A DNA stretch of 24,766 nt from WSXY01 sp038325105 (GTDB lineage Bacteria > Actinomycetota > Coriobacteriia > Anaerosomatales > Anaerosomataceae), in the NCBI GenBank assembly GCA_038325105.1, contig JBBQIR010000031.1:1-24766 (forward strand). Reading direction: 5' to 3'. Below are positions 1-6,611 of the stretch, piece by piece. The first letter of the stretch is position 1. Every line of letters starts with the position of its first letter. Position numbers and translations under genes: made by a program. A model generated the notes under the pieces. The model saw nothing but the letters and a program-made list of their open reading frames with translations. It made no database searches and had not been told where the DNA came from.

Positions 1-1
1 A

Positions 2-283
2 GCGAAGTTCTGCAAGGCGTGCCACAAGATCACCATGCCCCACCCCGGTGATTTCAAGGACACGCACAAGGCTGACTTCGCGGCCAAGAAGCTCACCAAG
101 GCCATGTGCACGAACTGCCACAACCAGTTCTTCTGCGACAACTGCCACCACAAGGGCGCCGTCGCGAACCAGCCGTGGTATACGTACCATCCCAACATCG
201 TGAAGAAGGGCGATGCTATGGCCTGCTACGAGTGCCATAAGGAGACCTACTGCTCCTACTGCCACGTGAGGCTGAACCGCTAG
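2..283 (+). CDS. Multihaem c-type cytochrome, C-terminal fragment (5' end outside window)
   Basis: The reading frame is open from base 2, so the first ATG (base 35) is internal; a haem motif (CKACH) precedes it. Five CxxCH motifs are visible in 93 residues: CKACH, CTNCH, CDNCH, CYECH and CSYCH. The last four form two twin modules, C-x2-CH-x4-C-x2-CH, about 40 residues apart. Each CxxCH covalently binds a haem c, so the protein is expected to be exported and to carry electrons outside the cytoplasm, possibly in a respiratory or extracellular electron-transfer complex. Extra histidines between motifs (for example in HPGD, THKAD and YHPN) could serve as distal haem ligands. The N-terminus, signal peptide and total haem number cannot be seen. 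NapC/NirT-like or NrfH-like quinol dehydrogenases and octahaem-type cytochromes are possible relatives, but I cannot choose between them. Confidence 0.85.
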   Translation, partial: AKFCKACHKITMPHPGDFKDTHKADFAAKKLTKAMCTNCHNQFFCDNCHHKGAVANQPWYTYHPNIVKKGDAMACYECHKETYCSYCHVRLNR

Positions 284-310
284 CAACTCCGCACGGAAGA
301 GAACGTATAA

Positions 311-345
311 CGGATGCCCGGTCGACCTCGTCGGCCGGGCATCCG
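311..345 (+). terminator. Hairpin terminator after the cytochrome gene
   Basis: A perfect 11-bp inverted repeat (311-321 with 335-345) continues inward through a G-T pair and four more pairs (323-326 with 330-333), leaving only a CTC loop. It begins 28 nt after the cytochrome stop. There is no clear T tract (GCTGTTCC follows), so this is a U-poor hairpin of the kind common in high-GC bacteria. Confidence 0.6.
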
Positions 346-397
346 GCTGTTCCGGGAGTACGAATCCCGTCGCCGAGGGGGCTCGCTCACAAATGCT

Positions 398-426
398 TTG
401 CCCTGGGGGACGCGACCATGTATCAT
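398..426 (+). promoter_or_regulatory. Promoter of tRNA-Pro
   Basis: A -35-like TTGCCC (398-403) is followed after 17 bp by a -10-like TATCAT (421-426, five of six consensus bases). The tRNA begins 11 nt after the -10, which fits a start point at or just before the mature 5' end. Confidence 0.55.
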
Positions 427-436
427 AGCGGCTCGT

Positions 437-513
437 CGGGATGTGGCTCAGCTTGGTAGAGCGCTGCGTTCGGGACGCAGAGGTCGTGGGTTCGAATCCC
501 GCCATCCCGACCA
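437..513 (+). tRNA. tRNA-Pro (anticodon CGG)
   Basis: A complete cloverleaf: acceptor stem CGGGATG (437-443) pairs with CATCCCG (503-509), followed by discriminator A and an encoded CCA (511-513). The anticodon stem CTGCG/CGCAG (464-468 with 476-480) encloses loop TTCGGGA, giving anticodon CGG (471-473), read as proline codon CCG. The T arm GTGGGTTCGAATCCCGC is canonical. C1-G72 with discriminator A agrees with bacterial proline tRNAs. Length is 77 nt. It has its own promoter and lies 64 nt upstream of the DUF2085 gene, so the two may share a transcript. Confidence 0.95.
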
Positions 514-577
514 TCGAAATCCCGCGGCAGGTGCGACCCTTTGGTCGGCCTGCCGTTGCGTTTCCGGAGGAGGAGCG

Positions 578-1258
578 ATGCTGCAGGGAGTGTTTCGGTG
601 GGTGGGCTACGGGCTGTGCCACCAGTTGCCCGAGCGCTCGCTCTTCGCAGGAGGCTTCCAGCTCCCCGTGTGTGCGCGGGACACCGGAATCTATGCCGGC
701 TTCGCTCTTTCGCTGCTGCTGATTGCGTTTCTCGAGCGTGGACGCCGGCCCTCCGAGATTCCTCGATCCTGGCTCGTTGTGATCGGTGCCCTCTTCCTCG
801 GCGCGATGGCAGCTGACGGCGTCTCCTCTTACGCGGGGTGGCGCACCACTACGAACGATCTCAGGCTCCTGACAGGTCTCCTGGCAGGGTACGCACTGAC
901 GCTTGCCGTCGTTCCGATGGTGAACGGGCAGATGTGGCGAACGCTCAGTCGTACGAGGCTGCTCGAGGGCTGGCGCGCGGGCGTGTGGCTGCTGTCGCTC
1001 GCCCCTGTGTTCGCTTTGCTCCGGTGGGGACTGCCCGCCACAGGGCTCCTCTATCCGGTTCTGCTGACCACTGCAATAGTCCTCACGTTCCTAGTCGTGA
1101 ACCTCGTATTCACGACACTCATGCCGGTGTTCGAGCGCCGCGCCTCCCGCATCAGAGACGCCTGGCTGCAGATCCTGATTGCTTTCGTCTTCGTCATTGT
1201 GGAACTCGGTCTCGCCTCGGGTCTTCGAGTGTGGCTCGAGAGGCTGGTCCTTCGCTAA
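578..1258 (+). CDS. DUF2085-family integral membrane protein
   Basis: The ATG at 578 follows a strong GGAGGAGG ribosome binding site (about 5 nt spacing) and gives 226 residues; longer upstream readings would run through the tRNA gene. The N-terminal signature, GLCHQLPERS followed by PVCARDTGIYAGF, is typical of DUF2085 proteins, which usually show CHQ...RSF...PVCxRxxGIYxG. Several hydrophobic stretches follow, around residues 42-60, 75-90, 105-125, 148-165, 170-195 and 205-220, so it should be a polytopic membrane protein. The conserved Cys/His pair near the N-terminus suggests metal or redox chemistry, but no function is established for the family. It is longer than the minimal DUF2085 domain (about 110-130 residues) because of a C-terminal membrane extension. 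It sits alone behind tRNA-Pro, so context gives no clue to its job. Confidence 0.8.
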   Translation: MLQGVFRWVGYGLCHQLPERSLFAGGFQLPVCARDTGIYAGFALSLLLIAFLERGRRPSEIPRSWLVVIGALFLGAMAADGVSSYAGWRTTTNDLRLLTGLLAGYALTLAVVPMVNGQMWRTLSRTRLLEGWRAGVWLLSLAPVFALLRWGLPATGLLYPVLLTTAIVLTFLVVNLVFTTLMPVFERRASRIRDAWLQILIAFVFVIVELGLASGLRVWLERLVLR

Positions 1259-1343
1259 CCCCCTCTTGTTCCGTCTCGTTCAACATTAGGGTAGAGTCTT
1301 CCTGATAAGAGCACGAAGCGCAGCGTCGGCGAGAGGACCGTTC

Positions 1344-1589
1344 ATGGTCTACACGAACAAGAACACCATCCGCGTGATGATCATCACGAAGGACCACCGC
1401 ATCGAGGGTGAGATGCATATCCTCGAGGGCAGCAGGCTCACAGACGCCCTCAATGCCAAGAGCAAGGATTTCTACGCGCTGACGTCCGCGAAGATCTGGG
1501 GCGTCTCGGACAATCAGCTTGTCGCTTCGCCCGAATATGTTGCCATTGCCCGGGATGCGATTACTGCGATTTTCCCGGTGGAGCAGTAG
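1344..1589 (+). CDS. Small conserved-looking protein of unknown function (81 aa)
   Basis: The ATG at 1344 has a GAGAGG site 7 nt upstream. The protein is short, soluble and has no signal peptide or membrane segment. Its pattern reads as an N-terminal beta-rich stretch (IRVMIITKDHRIEGEMHI), then EGSRLTDALN, then a loop leading to FYALTSAKIW and a C-terminal hydrophobic strand (ITAIFPVE). This resembles small bacterial proteins with an 'I.G.....G.RL.D.LN....F..LT.A' layout, which I believe are catalogued as DUF6812, but I could not verify that. No catalytic residues are apparent. The gene is separated by 85 nt from the DUF2085 gene and is followed 33 nt later by the large inverted repeat at 1623-1658, which may end its transcript. 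Confidence 0.65.
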   Translation: MVYTNKNTIRVMIITKDHRIEGEMHILEGSRLTDALNAKSKDFYALTSAKIWGVSDNQLVASPEYVAIARDAITAIFPVEQ

Positions 1590-1622
1590 GCCGCTCGGAG
1601 TTGCATGTCAGAGTGAGTTGAT

Positions 1623-1658
1623 AGCGTCCTCCTCGAACACAAGTTCGAGGAGGACGCT
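1623..1658 (+). promoter_or_regulatory. 36-nt perfect inverted repeat with SOS-box-like core, overlapping the next gene's ribosome binding site
   Basis: The two 16-nt arms (1623-1638 and 1643-1658) are perfectly complementary around a 4-nt centre ACAA. The central 16 nt read TCGAAC-ACAA-GTTCGA (1633-1648), an exact match to the LexA (SOS) box consensus TCGAAC-N4-GTTCGA described in mycobacteria. In RNA the same sequence makes a 16-bp hairpin whose right arm contains the GAGGAGG Shine-Dalgarno (1648-1654) of the gene starting at 1660. It could therefore act as a DNA operator, an RNA translational gate, a terminator for the upstream gene, or several of these. Confidence 0.65.
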
Positions 1659-1659
1659 T

Positions 1660-2061
1660 ATGTATCAGGTTCAGACATCTACCGGCGTGGTTTCTACTCT
1701 GGCTGAGCATCTCGCCGCGCTCAGCCAGGAATCCGTAGAGCGGGGTGGTGCACACCCTGATTCCGCTAAACGCGCCGCACGCGCGACCTCACGGCGTCTC
1801 AAAGGCGAGTTCGGACCGCACCGACTGTCGTACCGGGACGCTCGACGGGTCCGGGCATACTACCTCGCCGTTCTGCGCAACGCGGCGTTCGAGCACTCAC
1901 AGCCTGTGGATCGCGTCTACCGTGAACGACTGAAGGTTGTCTCTTTGGTTGAGGACCTTCGCGCGGCGAATGCACCCGAGGTGCATATTCGCCAGGAGGT
2001 GGAGTCATTCTTCGGAGTAGGAGCGCTTGACTTCATGCTTGGCACAGCAGCCGTCAGTTGA
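1660..2061 (+). CDS. Hypothetical protein (133 aa), not recognised
   Basis: The ATG at 1660 is chosen because GAGGAGG ends 5 nt upstream; earlier in-frame starts would overlap the preceding gene. I do not recognise a family. The protein is soluble, with no signal peptide or membrane segment. It is rich in Arg and Ala and looks mostly alpha-helical: a basic stretch SAKRAARATSRRLKGEFG, then LSYRDARRVRAYYLAVLRNAAF, then a mixed-charge helix (VDRVYRERLKVVSLVEDL), then VHIRQEVESFFG. The basic helices could contact nucleic acid, but no known helix-turn-helix is clear. The 3' end overlaps the convergent lipoprotein gene by 8 nt. If the upstream SOS-box-like core is functional, this would be a DNA-damage-inducible gene; that is inference only. 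Confidence 0.6.
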   Translation: MYQVQTSTGVVSTLAEHLAALSQESVERGGAHPDSAKRAARATSRRLKGEFGPHRLSYRDARRVRAYYLAVLRNAAFEHSQPVDRVYRERLKVVSLVEDLRAANAPEVHIRQEVESFFGVGALDFMLGTAAVS

Positions 2062-2503
2062 AGGACGTCGACCCAAGAATGGTGAATGTCGACCGGTCGA
2101 GTATCCATACGCGCCGGTGTGACAGGGTCCCGTCCTCATCGCCCCAGGCTTCGACAACGATCCAGGCTTCAATCCCGTCAACAGTCGCGGCCTCGACCAG
2201 CAGGGGTACGGAGGTTGCGTCCGAAGGGAAGTCGCGAGTCAGTGCATCTGCGAGCAGGGACGCGTCGCCACCAGCGGCGCGCAATTCAAGCAGCGCATCC
2301 TTGCGAAGGGCCGAGCCATCAGCAGTGCGCTCGTTCTCCACGTTTACCAGGCTGACCTGCGTAGCCACGTCTTCGACCTGCGCCATGGTATAGGCGCCGC
2401 CCGTGGGTATGTACTCGAGGGTTTTCTTTTCACACCCCACGAGACCCGTGCACGCGAGTAGAGCGCAACCGAGCACGATAATCGACAGCGTCGACTTCTT
2501 CAT
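2054..2503 (-). CDS. Predicted lipoprotein of unknown function (149 aa)
   Basis: The ATG (complement of 2501-2503) is preceded by GAGGAGG with about 9 nt spacing. The N-terminus MKKSTLSIIVLGCALLACTG is a signal peptide (Lys-Lys then a hydrophobic core) ending in lipobox LVGC, so Cys24 should be lipidated and the protein anchored outside the cytoplasmic membrane. The mature part is acidic and has an alpha/beta look, with VDGIEAWIVVEAWGDEDG and RRVWILDRSTFTILGSTSF near the C-terminus, resembling a small carrier or sensor domain. I do not recognise a family. It is convergent with the 133-aa gene, which it overlaps by 8 nt, and divergent from the SAM hydrolase gene, with 79 nt between start codons. 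Confidence 0.75.
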   Translation of the reverse strand: MKKSTLSIIVLGCALLACTGLVGCEKKTLEYIPTGGAYTMAQVEDVATQVSLVNVENERTADGSALRKDALLELRAAGGDASLLADALTRDFPSDATSVPLLVEAATVDGIEAWIVVEAWGDEDGTLSHRRVWILDRSTFTILGSTSFN

Positions 2504-2582
2504 GGAATGGGCCCTCCTCGCGCGGGTATCGAGTTCGATTCTAATTCATTCTGGAGTGGTTCGCAGGGCGTCAGGAGTGCCA

Positions 2583-3389
2583 ATGCAGTCGATTATCTGT
2601 TTCACATCGGATTTTGGAATGGGCGATACCTGGGTGGGGATGTGCCACGCCGTGGTATACCGCGCATGTCCCCAGGCGAGAGTCGTCGACCTGGCTCACG
2701 ATATCCAGCCGTTCGACATTCGAAAGGCTGCGGCTGTCGCGGCCTCAGGGGTCTGGCAACTGCCCGAGGCCATCCATCTCGTCGTCGTCGATCCCGGCGT
2801 TGGCGGGAGCCGGCGCGATCTCTGTCTTGTGACAGGAGGTGGGACGGTGCTTGTCGGACCTGACAACGGCGTGCTCATACCTGCCACATGGCGTGCCGGA
2901 GGAATCGCCGAGGCGTACGCCATCGAACCCGAGGCACTCACCTTCCGCGCTCCGCTTGCGACGTTCCATGCGAGAGACGTTCTTGCACCGGCTGCCGCCG
3001 CTCTGGCGTGCGGGGTCGAGCCGAGTGCCGTGGGTGGAATCGTCGATCCGGGCTTGCTCGTTCCCGCACCCTTTAGCCCGTGTCGCCGGGAGGGGGGCGT
3101 GTTGGTCGCCGAGGTCGTCGACATCGAGCACTTCGGATCCATGCGCTTTGCGGTCACCCCGGACGATCTTGGTGCGCTCGTCGGGTCTGCGCGCACCCTC
3201 AGAATGAGTTTCGGGCACATCGCGGTCGACGTGCCCTTCGGAATGACGTTCTCGGATGTGGAGGAGGGTGAACCGGTAGCGCTCTTCGACTCTTCGGGAT
3301 GGCTAACACTCGCAATCAGCATGGGAAGCGCAGCCGAGCAGTACGGGGCCGAGTCGGGCGACGTGTGGCATATTGGCCCACCGGTTTGA
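2583..3389 (+). CDS. S-adenosyl-L-methionine hydrolase (adenosine-forming), SAM hydroxide adenosyltransferase family
   Basis: The ATG at 2583 follows AGGAG with 5 nt spacing and gives 268 residues; an earlier in-frame start at 2403 would run antisense through the lipoprotein gene. Family hallmarks are clear: N-terminal CFTSDFGMGDTWVG, then VDPGVGGSRRDL, then VGPDNGVL, with FHARDVLAPAAAALA in the middle. These are the substrate and active-site segments of the DUF62 / SAM chlorinase-fluorinase superfamily. Most bacterial members use water and split SAM into adenosine and methionine rather than halogenating it. The N-terminal domain (about 1-165) carries the catalytic core and the C-terminal beta domain (about 175-268) completes the binding site. 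It lies two genes upstream of MTA phosphorylase, so both may feed purine salvage. Halogenation is unlikely but not excluded from sequence alone. Confidence 0.88.
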   Translation: MQSIICFTSDFGMGDTWVGMCHAVVYRACPQARVVDLAHDIQPFDIRKAAAVAASGVWQLPEAIHLVVVDPGVGGSRRDLCLVTGGGTVLVGPDNGVLIPATWRAGGIAEAYAIEPEALTFRAPLATFHARDVLAPAAAALACGVEPSAVGGIVDPGLLVPAPFSPCRREGGVLVAEVVDIEHFGSMRFAVTPDDLGALVGSARTLRMSFGHIAVDVPFGMTFSDVEEGEPVALFDSSGWLTLAISMGSAAEQYGAESGDVWHIGPPV

Positions 3390-3462
3390 GTACCCTCTGC
3401 CATGTCAGAGGCGTGCGCGACAATCGCAGCAGACGGATGGTGCCGGTTGTGGAGGTCGTACG

Positions 3463-4467
3463 ATGAAACAACACTACGCGGGGACACTCAAGGAAGGGGA
3501 ACGGGTTGACGCGGCCTTCGCACTGCGTGGGAAGGAACTCCGCTCGACTCGGACGCGCGAGGCGTATCTCTCCATGGAACTCGCCGATCGCACCGGACGA
3601 ATTCCTGGCGTCATGTTCCGACCTGATCGCGGTGCCGAGTCGGTGCCGAGTGGGACGGTCGTACATGTCAGAGGCGTCGTGACCGCGTACCGGGGCGTCT
3701 TGCGAGTCTCGGTAGACAGCCTGCGACCCGCAACGGAGTATGACGCGTCGGATATCATGCCCTCGGGCCACAGAGACACGGCGGAACTCGTGGGGGAACT
3801 CCGCTCACTCGTACGTGGTATACGAAACCCGCACCTGGCCCGCCTTCTGAAGCGGGTCTTTGGTGATAAGGAGTTCATGGTCCGCTTCTGCGCCTGTCCG
3901 GCCGCTCAGACGTTTCATCATGCGTATCTCGGCGGTCTGCTGGAGCACACCATCTCAGTCGCCACCACATGCCGTTCGCTGAGCACGCTCTATCCCGAGC
4001 TCGACGCGGACCTGCTCATCACCGGCGCACTTCTTCACGACATAGGGAAGGTGGACGAGCTCTCCTTCGAAACATCAATCGAGTTCACGGACTCCGGTCG
4101 ACTACTCGGGCATGTCGTGCTCGGAGAGCGCCGGGTCAACCGCGCCATCGAGACGCTCGCCGGCGGAGTCCCCCCGGAACTCGCTCTGAAGCTCTCACAT
4201 GTCATCATCTCGCACCATGGCGAGCTGGAGTGGGGTGCTCCCAAGCGCCCAAGCACTCTCGAGGCCCTATTGCTGCATCATGCGGACAACATGGATGCCA
4301 AGGCGGCGGGGTTCATCGAAGCGTCTCAGGCGGCGTCTCTCGTCGAGGAGCCCTGGACCGACGCCATGAACCTGTTCCGGCGTCCGCTCTATGCGCCCAG
4401 GCCTGTTGAAGATGATCGACCCATGCCGGTGGTTGAGGAGGCGCACTACGTGCTGAAGGGCGCCTGA
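3463..4467 (+). CDS. yhaM: YhaM-type 3'-5' exoribonuclease (OB fold plus HD domain)
   Basis: The ATG at 3463 follows GGAGG with 7 nt spacing, giving 334 residues, close to the roughly 315 of Bacillus YhaM. An N-terminal OB-fold (about 10-90: AYLSMELADRTGRIPGVMF through VVHVRGVVTAYRGVLRVSVDSL) binds nucleic acid. A metal-dependent HD phosphohydrolase domain follows, with HHAYLGGLLEHT, the H192-D193 pair in LLHDIGK, GHVVLGERRV, and ISHHGELEWGAPKRPSTLEA, all diagnostic of YhaM. The enzyme trims RNA (and ssDNA) from the 3' end in the cytoplasm using divalent metal. A 6-bp hairpin at 3394-3411 lies between the SAM hydrolase stop and this gene. The C-terminal tail after about residue 300 diverges from Bacillus YhaM and looks disordered. 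Confidence 0.88.
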   Translation: MKQHYAGTLKEGERVDAAFALRGKELRSTRTREAYLSMELADRTGRIPGVMFRPDRGAESVPSGTVVHVRGVVTAYRGVLRVSVDSLRPATEYDASDIMPSGHRDTAELVGELRSLVRGIRNPHLARLLKRVFGDKEFMVRFCACPAAQTFHHAYLGGLLEHTISVATTCRSLSTLYPELDADLLITGALLHDIGKVDELSFETSIEFTDSGRLLGHVVLGERRVNRAIETLAGGVPPELALKLSHVIISHHGELEWGAPKRPSTLEALLLHHADNMDAKAAGFIEASQAASLVEEPWTDAMNLFRRPLYAPRPVEDDRPMPVVEEAHYVLKGA

Positions 4468-4487
4468 CGCCTCTCTCGGGAGGTGTC
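4466..4487 (+). terminator. Weak hairpin after yhaM
   Basis: Nine pairs (two of them G-T) between 4466-4474 and 4479-4487, loop CTCG, starting at the yhaM stop codon. No T tract follows, so terminator activity is uncertain. Confidence 0.3.
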
Positions 4488-4501
4488 GGCCCACAATGGG
4501 C

Positions 4502-4507
4502 TACAAT
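4502..4507 (+). promoter_or_regulatory. Candidate -10 element upstream of mtnP
   Basis: TACAAT (five of six consensus bases) lies 48 nt upstream of the mtnP start codon. No good -35 hexamer is visible at the right distance, so the call is tentative. Confidence 0.3.
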
Positions 4508-4555
4508 CTCCCAGAGAGAACGGCCCCACGGGGCGAACGATGCGAGGAGTGTGTA

Positions 4556-5350
4556 ATGGAGTATCCAAGAGCGGAAATCGGGGTATTCGGTGGCAGTGGA
4601 TTCTATTCGTTGCTCGACAATCCGATCGAGTTCAAGGTCGACACGCCGTATGGCGCACCGTCATCCCCGGTCATGTTTGGCGAAATCGGCGGGCGGAAGG
4701 TAGCTTTCCTCCCGCGCCACGGCAAGGATCACAGCCTGCCGCCGCACATGATCAACTACCGGGCGAACGTCTACGCCATGAGCATGCTTGGCGTAAGCCG
4801 AATCATTGGTCCGAACGCCTGTGGGTCCCTTCAGCCAGACGTGAAACCCGGGGACTTCGTCATCTGTGACCAGTTCGTTGACAGGACGTGGGGCCGAAGG
4901 GACACGTTCTATGATGGTCCGACGACCACGCACGTCTCGTCCGCCGATCCCTATTGCCCGACCATGCGGGGTGTCGCGGTCGAGCAGGGCCGGTCGCTCG
5001 GGATCACTATCCACGACAAGGGTACCGTCGTCGTCATCCAGGGTCCGCGGTTCTCGACCCGTTCAGAGTCGAAATGGTTTGCCGCTCAGGGCTGGGAAGT
5101 CATCAACATGACCCAGTATCCCGAATGCTATCTCGCACGCGAACTTGAGATCTGCTACTGCAACATATCGCTCATCACCGATCACGATGCGGGTGCCGAG
5201 GGTGCTGAACCAGTGACGAACGAAGAGGTCGTGCGCGTGTTTGGCGAGAACAACGAGAAGGTCAAAGCCCTTCTTCACGCTATGATTCCGGCGTTGCCTG
5301 CCGCGAGGGACTGTGTGTGCGCCCACGCGCTCGACGGCGCCGCTTTTTAG
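4556..5350 (+). CDS. mtnP: S-methyl-5'-thioadenosine phosphorylase (MTAP / PNP family)
   Basis: The ATG at 4556 is preceded by GAGGAG (6 nt spacing) and gives 264 residues, normal for the family; an upstream ATG at 4496 lacks a site and adds a poor extension. Motifs are those of MTA/inosine phosphorylases: phosphate-binding GVFGGSGFY, FLPRHGKDHSLPPHMINYRAN, CGSLQPDVKPGDFVICDQFVDRT, the purine/ribose segment QGPRFSTRSESKWF, then INMTQYPECYLARE and ITDHDAGAEG. The enzyme converts 5'-methylthioadenosine plus phosphate into adenine and 5-methylthioribose-1-phosphate in the cytoplasm, clearing a by-product of polyamine and other SAM-consuming reactions. The M in NMTQYPE is typical of MTA phosphorylases, but 6-oxopurine-preferring MTIP enzymes are close relatives, so exact substrate preference is less certain than the family. 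Confidence 0.9.
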   Translation: MEYPRAEIGVFGGSGFYSLLDNPIEFKVDTPYGAPSSPVMFGEIGGRKVAFLPRHGKDHSLPPHMINYRANVYAMSMLGVSRIIGPNACGSLQPDVKPGDFVICDQFVDRTWGRRDTFYDGPTTTHVSSADPYCPTMRGVAVEQGRSLGITIHDKGTVVVIQGPRFSTRSESKWFAAQGWEVINMTQYPECYLARELEICYCNISLITDHDAGAEGAEPVTNEEVVRVFGENNEKVKALLHAMIPALPAARDCVCAHALDGAAF

Positions 5351-5358
5351 AGACCCGG

Positions 5359-5386
5359 GCGGCCGTCCTCCTCTGAGGGCGGCCGC
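5359..5386 (+). terminator. Strong GC hairpin between mtnP and the site-2 protease gene
   Basis: A 12-bp stem (5359-5370 with 5375-5386, one G-T pair) closes a CTCT tetraloop, starting 8 nt after the mtnP stop. No T run follows. The next gene starts only 18 nt later, so partial termination or mRNA processing is as likely as full termination. Confidence 0.5.
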
Positions 5387-5404
5387 GTCCGTGAGAGGCG
5401 CGCG

Positions 5405-6526
5405 ATGTTCAGTCTCCGCTCGTTCAAGATAGGAAGCCTCTTCGGGATCCCGATCGAGCTCAACTCGAGCTGGTTCCTGATCTTCTTTCTGGTGGCGTTT
5501 ACGCTCACGACGAGCTATCTCCCCCAGGCGTTGCCCAATCAGGCTGCGACCGTCTACGTCGGTCTGGCGGTACTGATGTCGATAGCGTTTTTCGCATCGA
5601 TCGTCATCCATGAGATCGCGCACTCGCTTGTTGCGCGCGCCGGGGGTCTGCGAATCTCCAAGGTCACCCTGTTCTTCTTCGGTGGCGTTTCACAGATGGA
5701 AGAGGAACCACGCGGCCCCGGCCGGGAGTTCCTGATGGCCGCTGCCGGCCCTGCGACGAGTCTACTGCTGTCCGGGCTTGGTTTCGGCGTCCTGGCGCTC
5801 ATGGCCGGAACGACGGTTCCAGATGTTGTTCGCATCCCGGTGGAGTATCTGACCTACATCAACCTTTACGTCGCGATCTTCAACCTGCTGCCGGGCTTCC
5901 CTCTGGACGGCGGAAGGCTCCTGCGTTCGATTCTCTGGGCAGTATCCGGAGATTTACTCAAGGCGACCCGTTGGGCGAGCAGGATGGGCCAGTTCTTCGG
6001 CTACCTGTTGATGGTCATCGCGGTCGTCGGCGTTCTTGGAGGAACGCTCGATCTGATCTGGTTCGCGGTCATGGGGTGGTTTCTGTCGTCGATCTCCGCC
6101 TCGGCATACCAGCAGCAACTCCTCAAAACCCGGATGGCGGAGATCCCGTTATCGAGCATCATGACGTCTCCTGTCACAACTGTTCCCGGTGACACCACGC
6201 TTGAGGAGATGGCTCACTCGTATTTTCTGGGGGGCCACCACTCGCGGTATCCCGTAGTCGATGATGGGCGGGTGATCGGCCTCGTCGATCTCCAGGCCGT
6301 TCGCGACATAGCCCGGGAGCTCTGGAGCCAGACGCCGGTCTCGGCTGTTGCACACCGGGACCTCGCTGAGGTTGTTGCCGCGCCGGCCGTGACCGTCGAT
6401 ACCGTGCTTGCGCGGCTTGAACCGACGGGCCCGGGTGCTGTTCTGGTCGTCGAAGACGGTCGCCTGGCAGGCATCGTCACGCGCGCTGATGTGATACGAC
6501 TTGTGGGCTCGCTTAACGCTTCTTAG
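5405..6526 (+). CDS. Site-2 protease family zinc metalloprotease (M50) with two CBS domains
   Basis: The ATG at 5405 follows GAGAGG and gives 373 residues. The membrane domain (about 1-215) carries the zinc motif HEIAH at residues 69-73 and the third ligand in FPLDGGRLLRS (D168), inside a six-helix-type hydrophobic core (FLIFFLVAFTLTTSY, VGLAVLMSIAFFASIVI, LLLSGLGFGVLALMA, ILWAV, GYLLMVIAVVGVL). Two CBS repeats follow: about 240-295 (MTSPVTTVPGDTT...SRYPVVDDGRVIGLVDL) and about 300-370 (VVAAPAVTVDTV...AVLVVEDGRLAGIVTRADVI). Such enzymes cut transmembrane substrates within the bilayer, and CBS pairs usually sense adenine nucleotides. The lack of a PDZ domain and the presence of CBS domains place it with the SpoIVFB/Rip3-like group. 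The natural substrate cannot be told from context. Rex follows 85 nt downstream. Confidence 0.88.
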   Translation: MFSLRSFKIGSLFGIPIELNSSWFLIFFLVAFTLTTSYLPQALPNQAATVYVGLAVLMSIAFFASIVIHEIAHSLVARAGGLRISKVTLFFFGGVSQMEEEPRGPGREFLMAAAGPATSLLLSGLGFGVLALMAGTTVPDVVRIPVEYLTYINLYVAIFNLLPGFPLDGGRLLRSILWAVSGDLLKATRWASRMGQFFGYLLMVIAVVGVLGGTLDLIWFAVMGWFLSSISASAYQQQLLKTRMAEIPLSSIMTSPVTTVPGDTTLEEMAHSYFLGGHHSRYPVVDDGRVIGLVDLQAVRDIARELWSQTPVSAVAHRDLAEVVAAPAVTVDTVLARLEPTGPGAVLVVEDGRLAGIVTRADVIRLVGSLNAS

Positions 6527-6552
6527 AGTCGATTGACGTCCTGCGCTTGCCC

Positions 6553-6593
6553 CGACTTTGTAACAAGAAGATACTATTGTCGCTACAAAGTCG
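6553..6593 (+). promoter_or_regulatory. Dyad upstream of rex, candidate autoregulatory operator
   Basis: Perfect 10-nt inverted arms CGACTTTGTA (6553-6562) and TACAAAGTCG (6584-6593) are separated by 21 nt, placing the arms about three helical turns apart. Each arm is part of a smaller TTGT/ACAA palindrome: TTGTAACAA (6558-6566) and TTGT-N4-ACAA (6577-6588). TTGT/ACAA are the outer bases of Rex sites, but the spacing is not the canonical TTGTGAANNNNTTCACAA. A -10-like TACTAT (6572-6577) lies between the arms. Confidence 0.5.
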
Positions 6594-6611
6594 CGGACAG
6601 AGGAGCACCAC

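Noticed and set aside
314..577. Open N-terminal extension of the DUF2085 frame starting at 314
   Set aside because: It reads straight through tRNA-Pro and its promoter; the ATG at 578 has a strong ribosome binding site and fits the family.
2403..2582. Longer start for the SAM hydrolase
   Set aside because: It lies antisense to the lipoprotein signal peptide and adds no family-like sequence; ATG 2583 has AGGAG.
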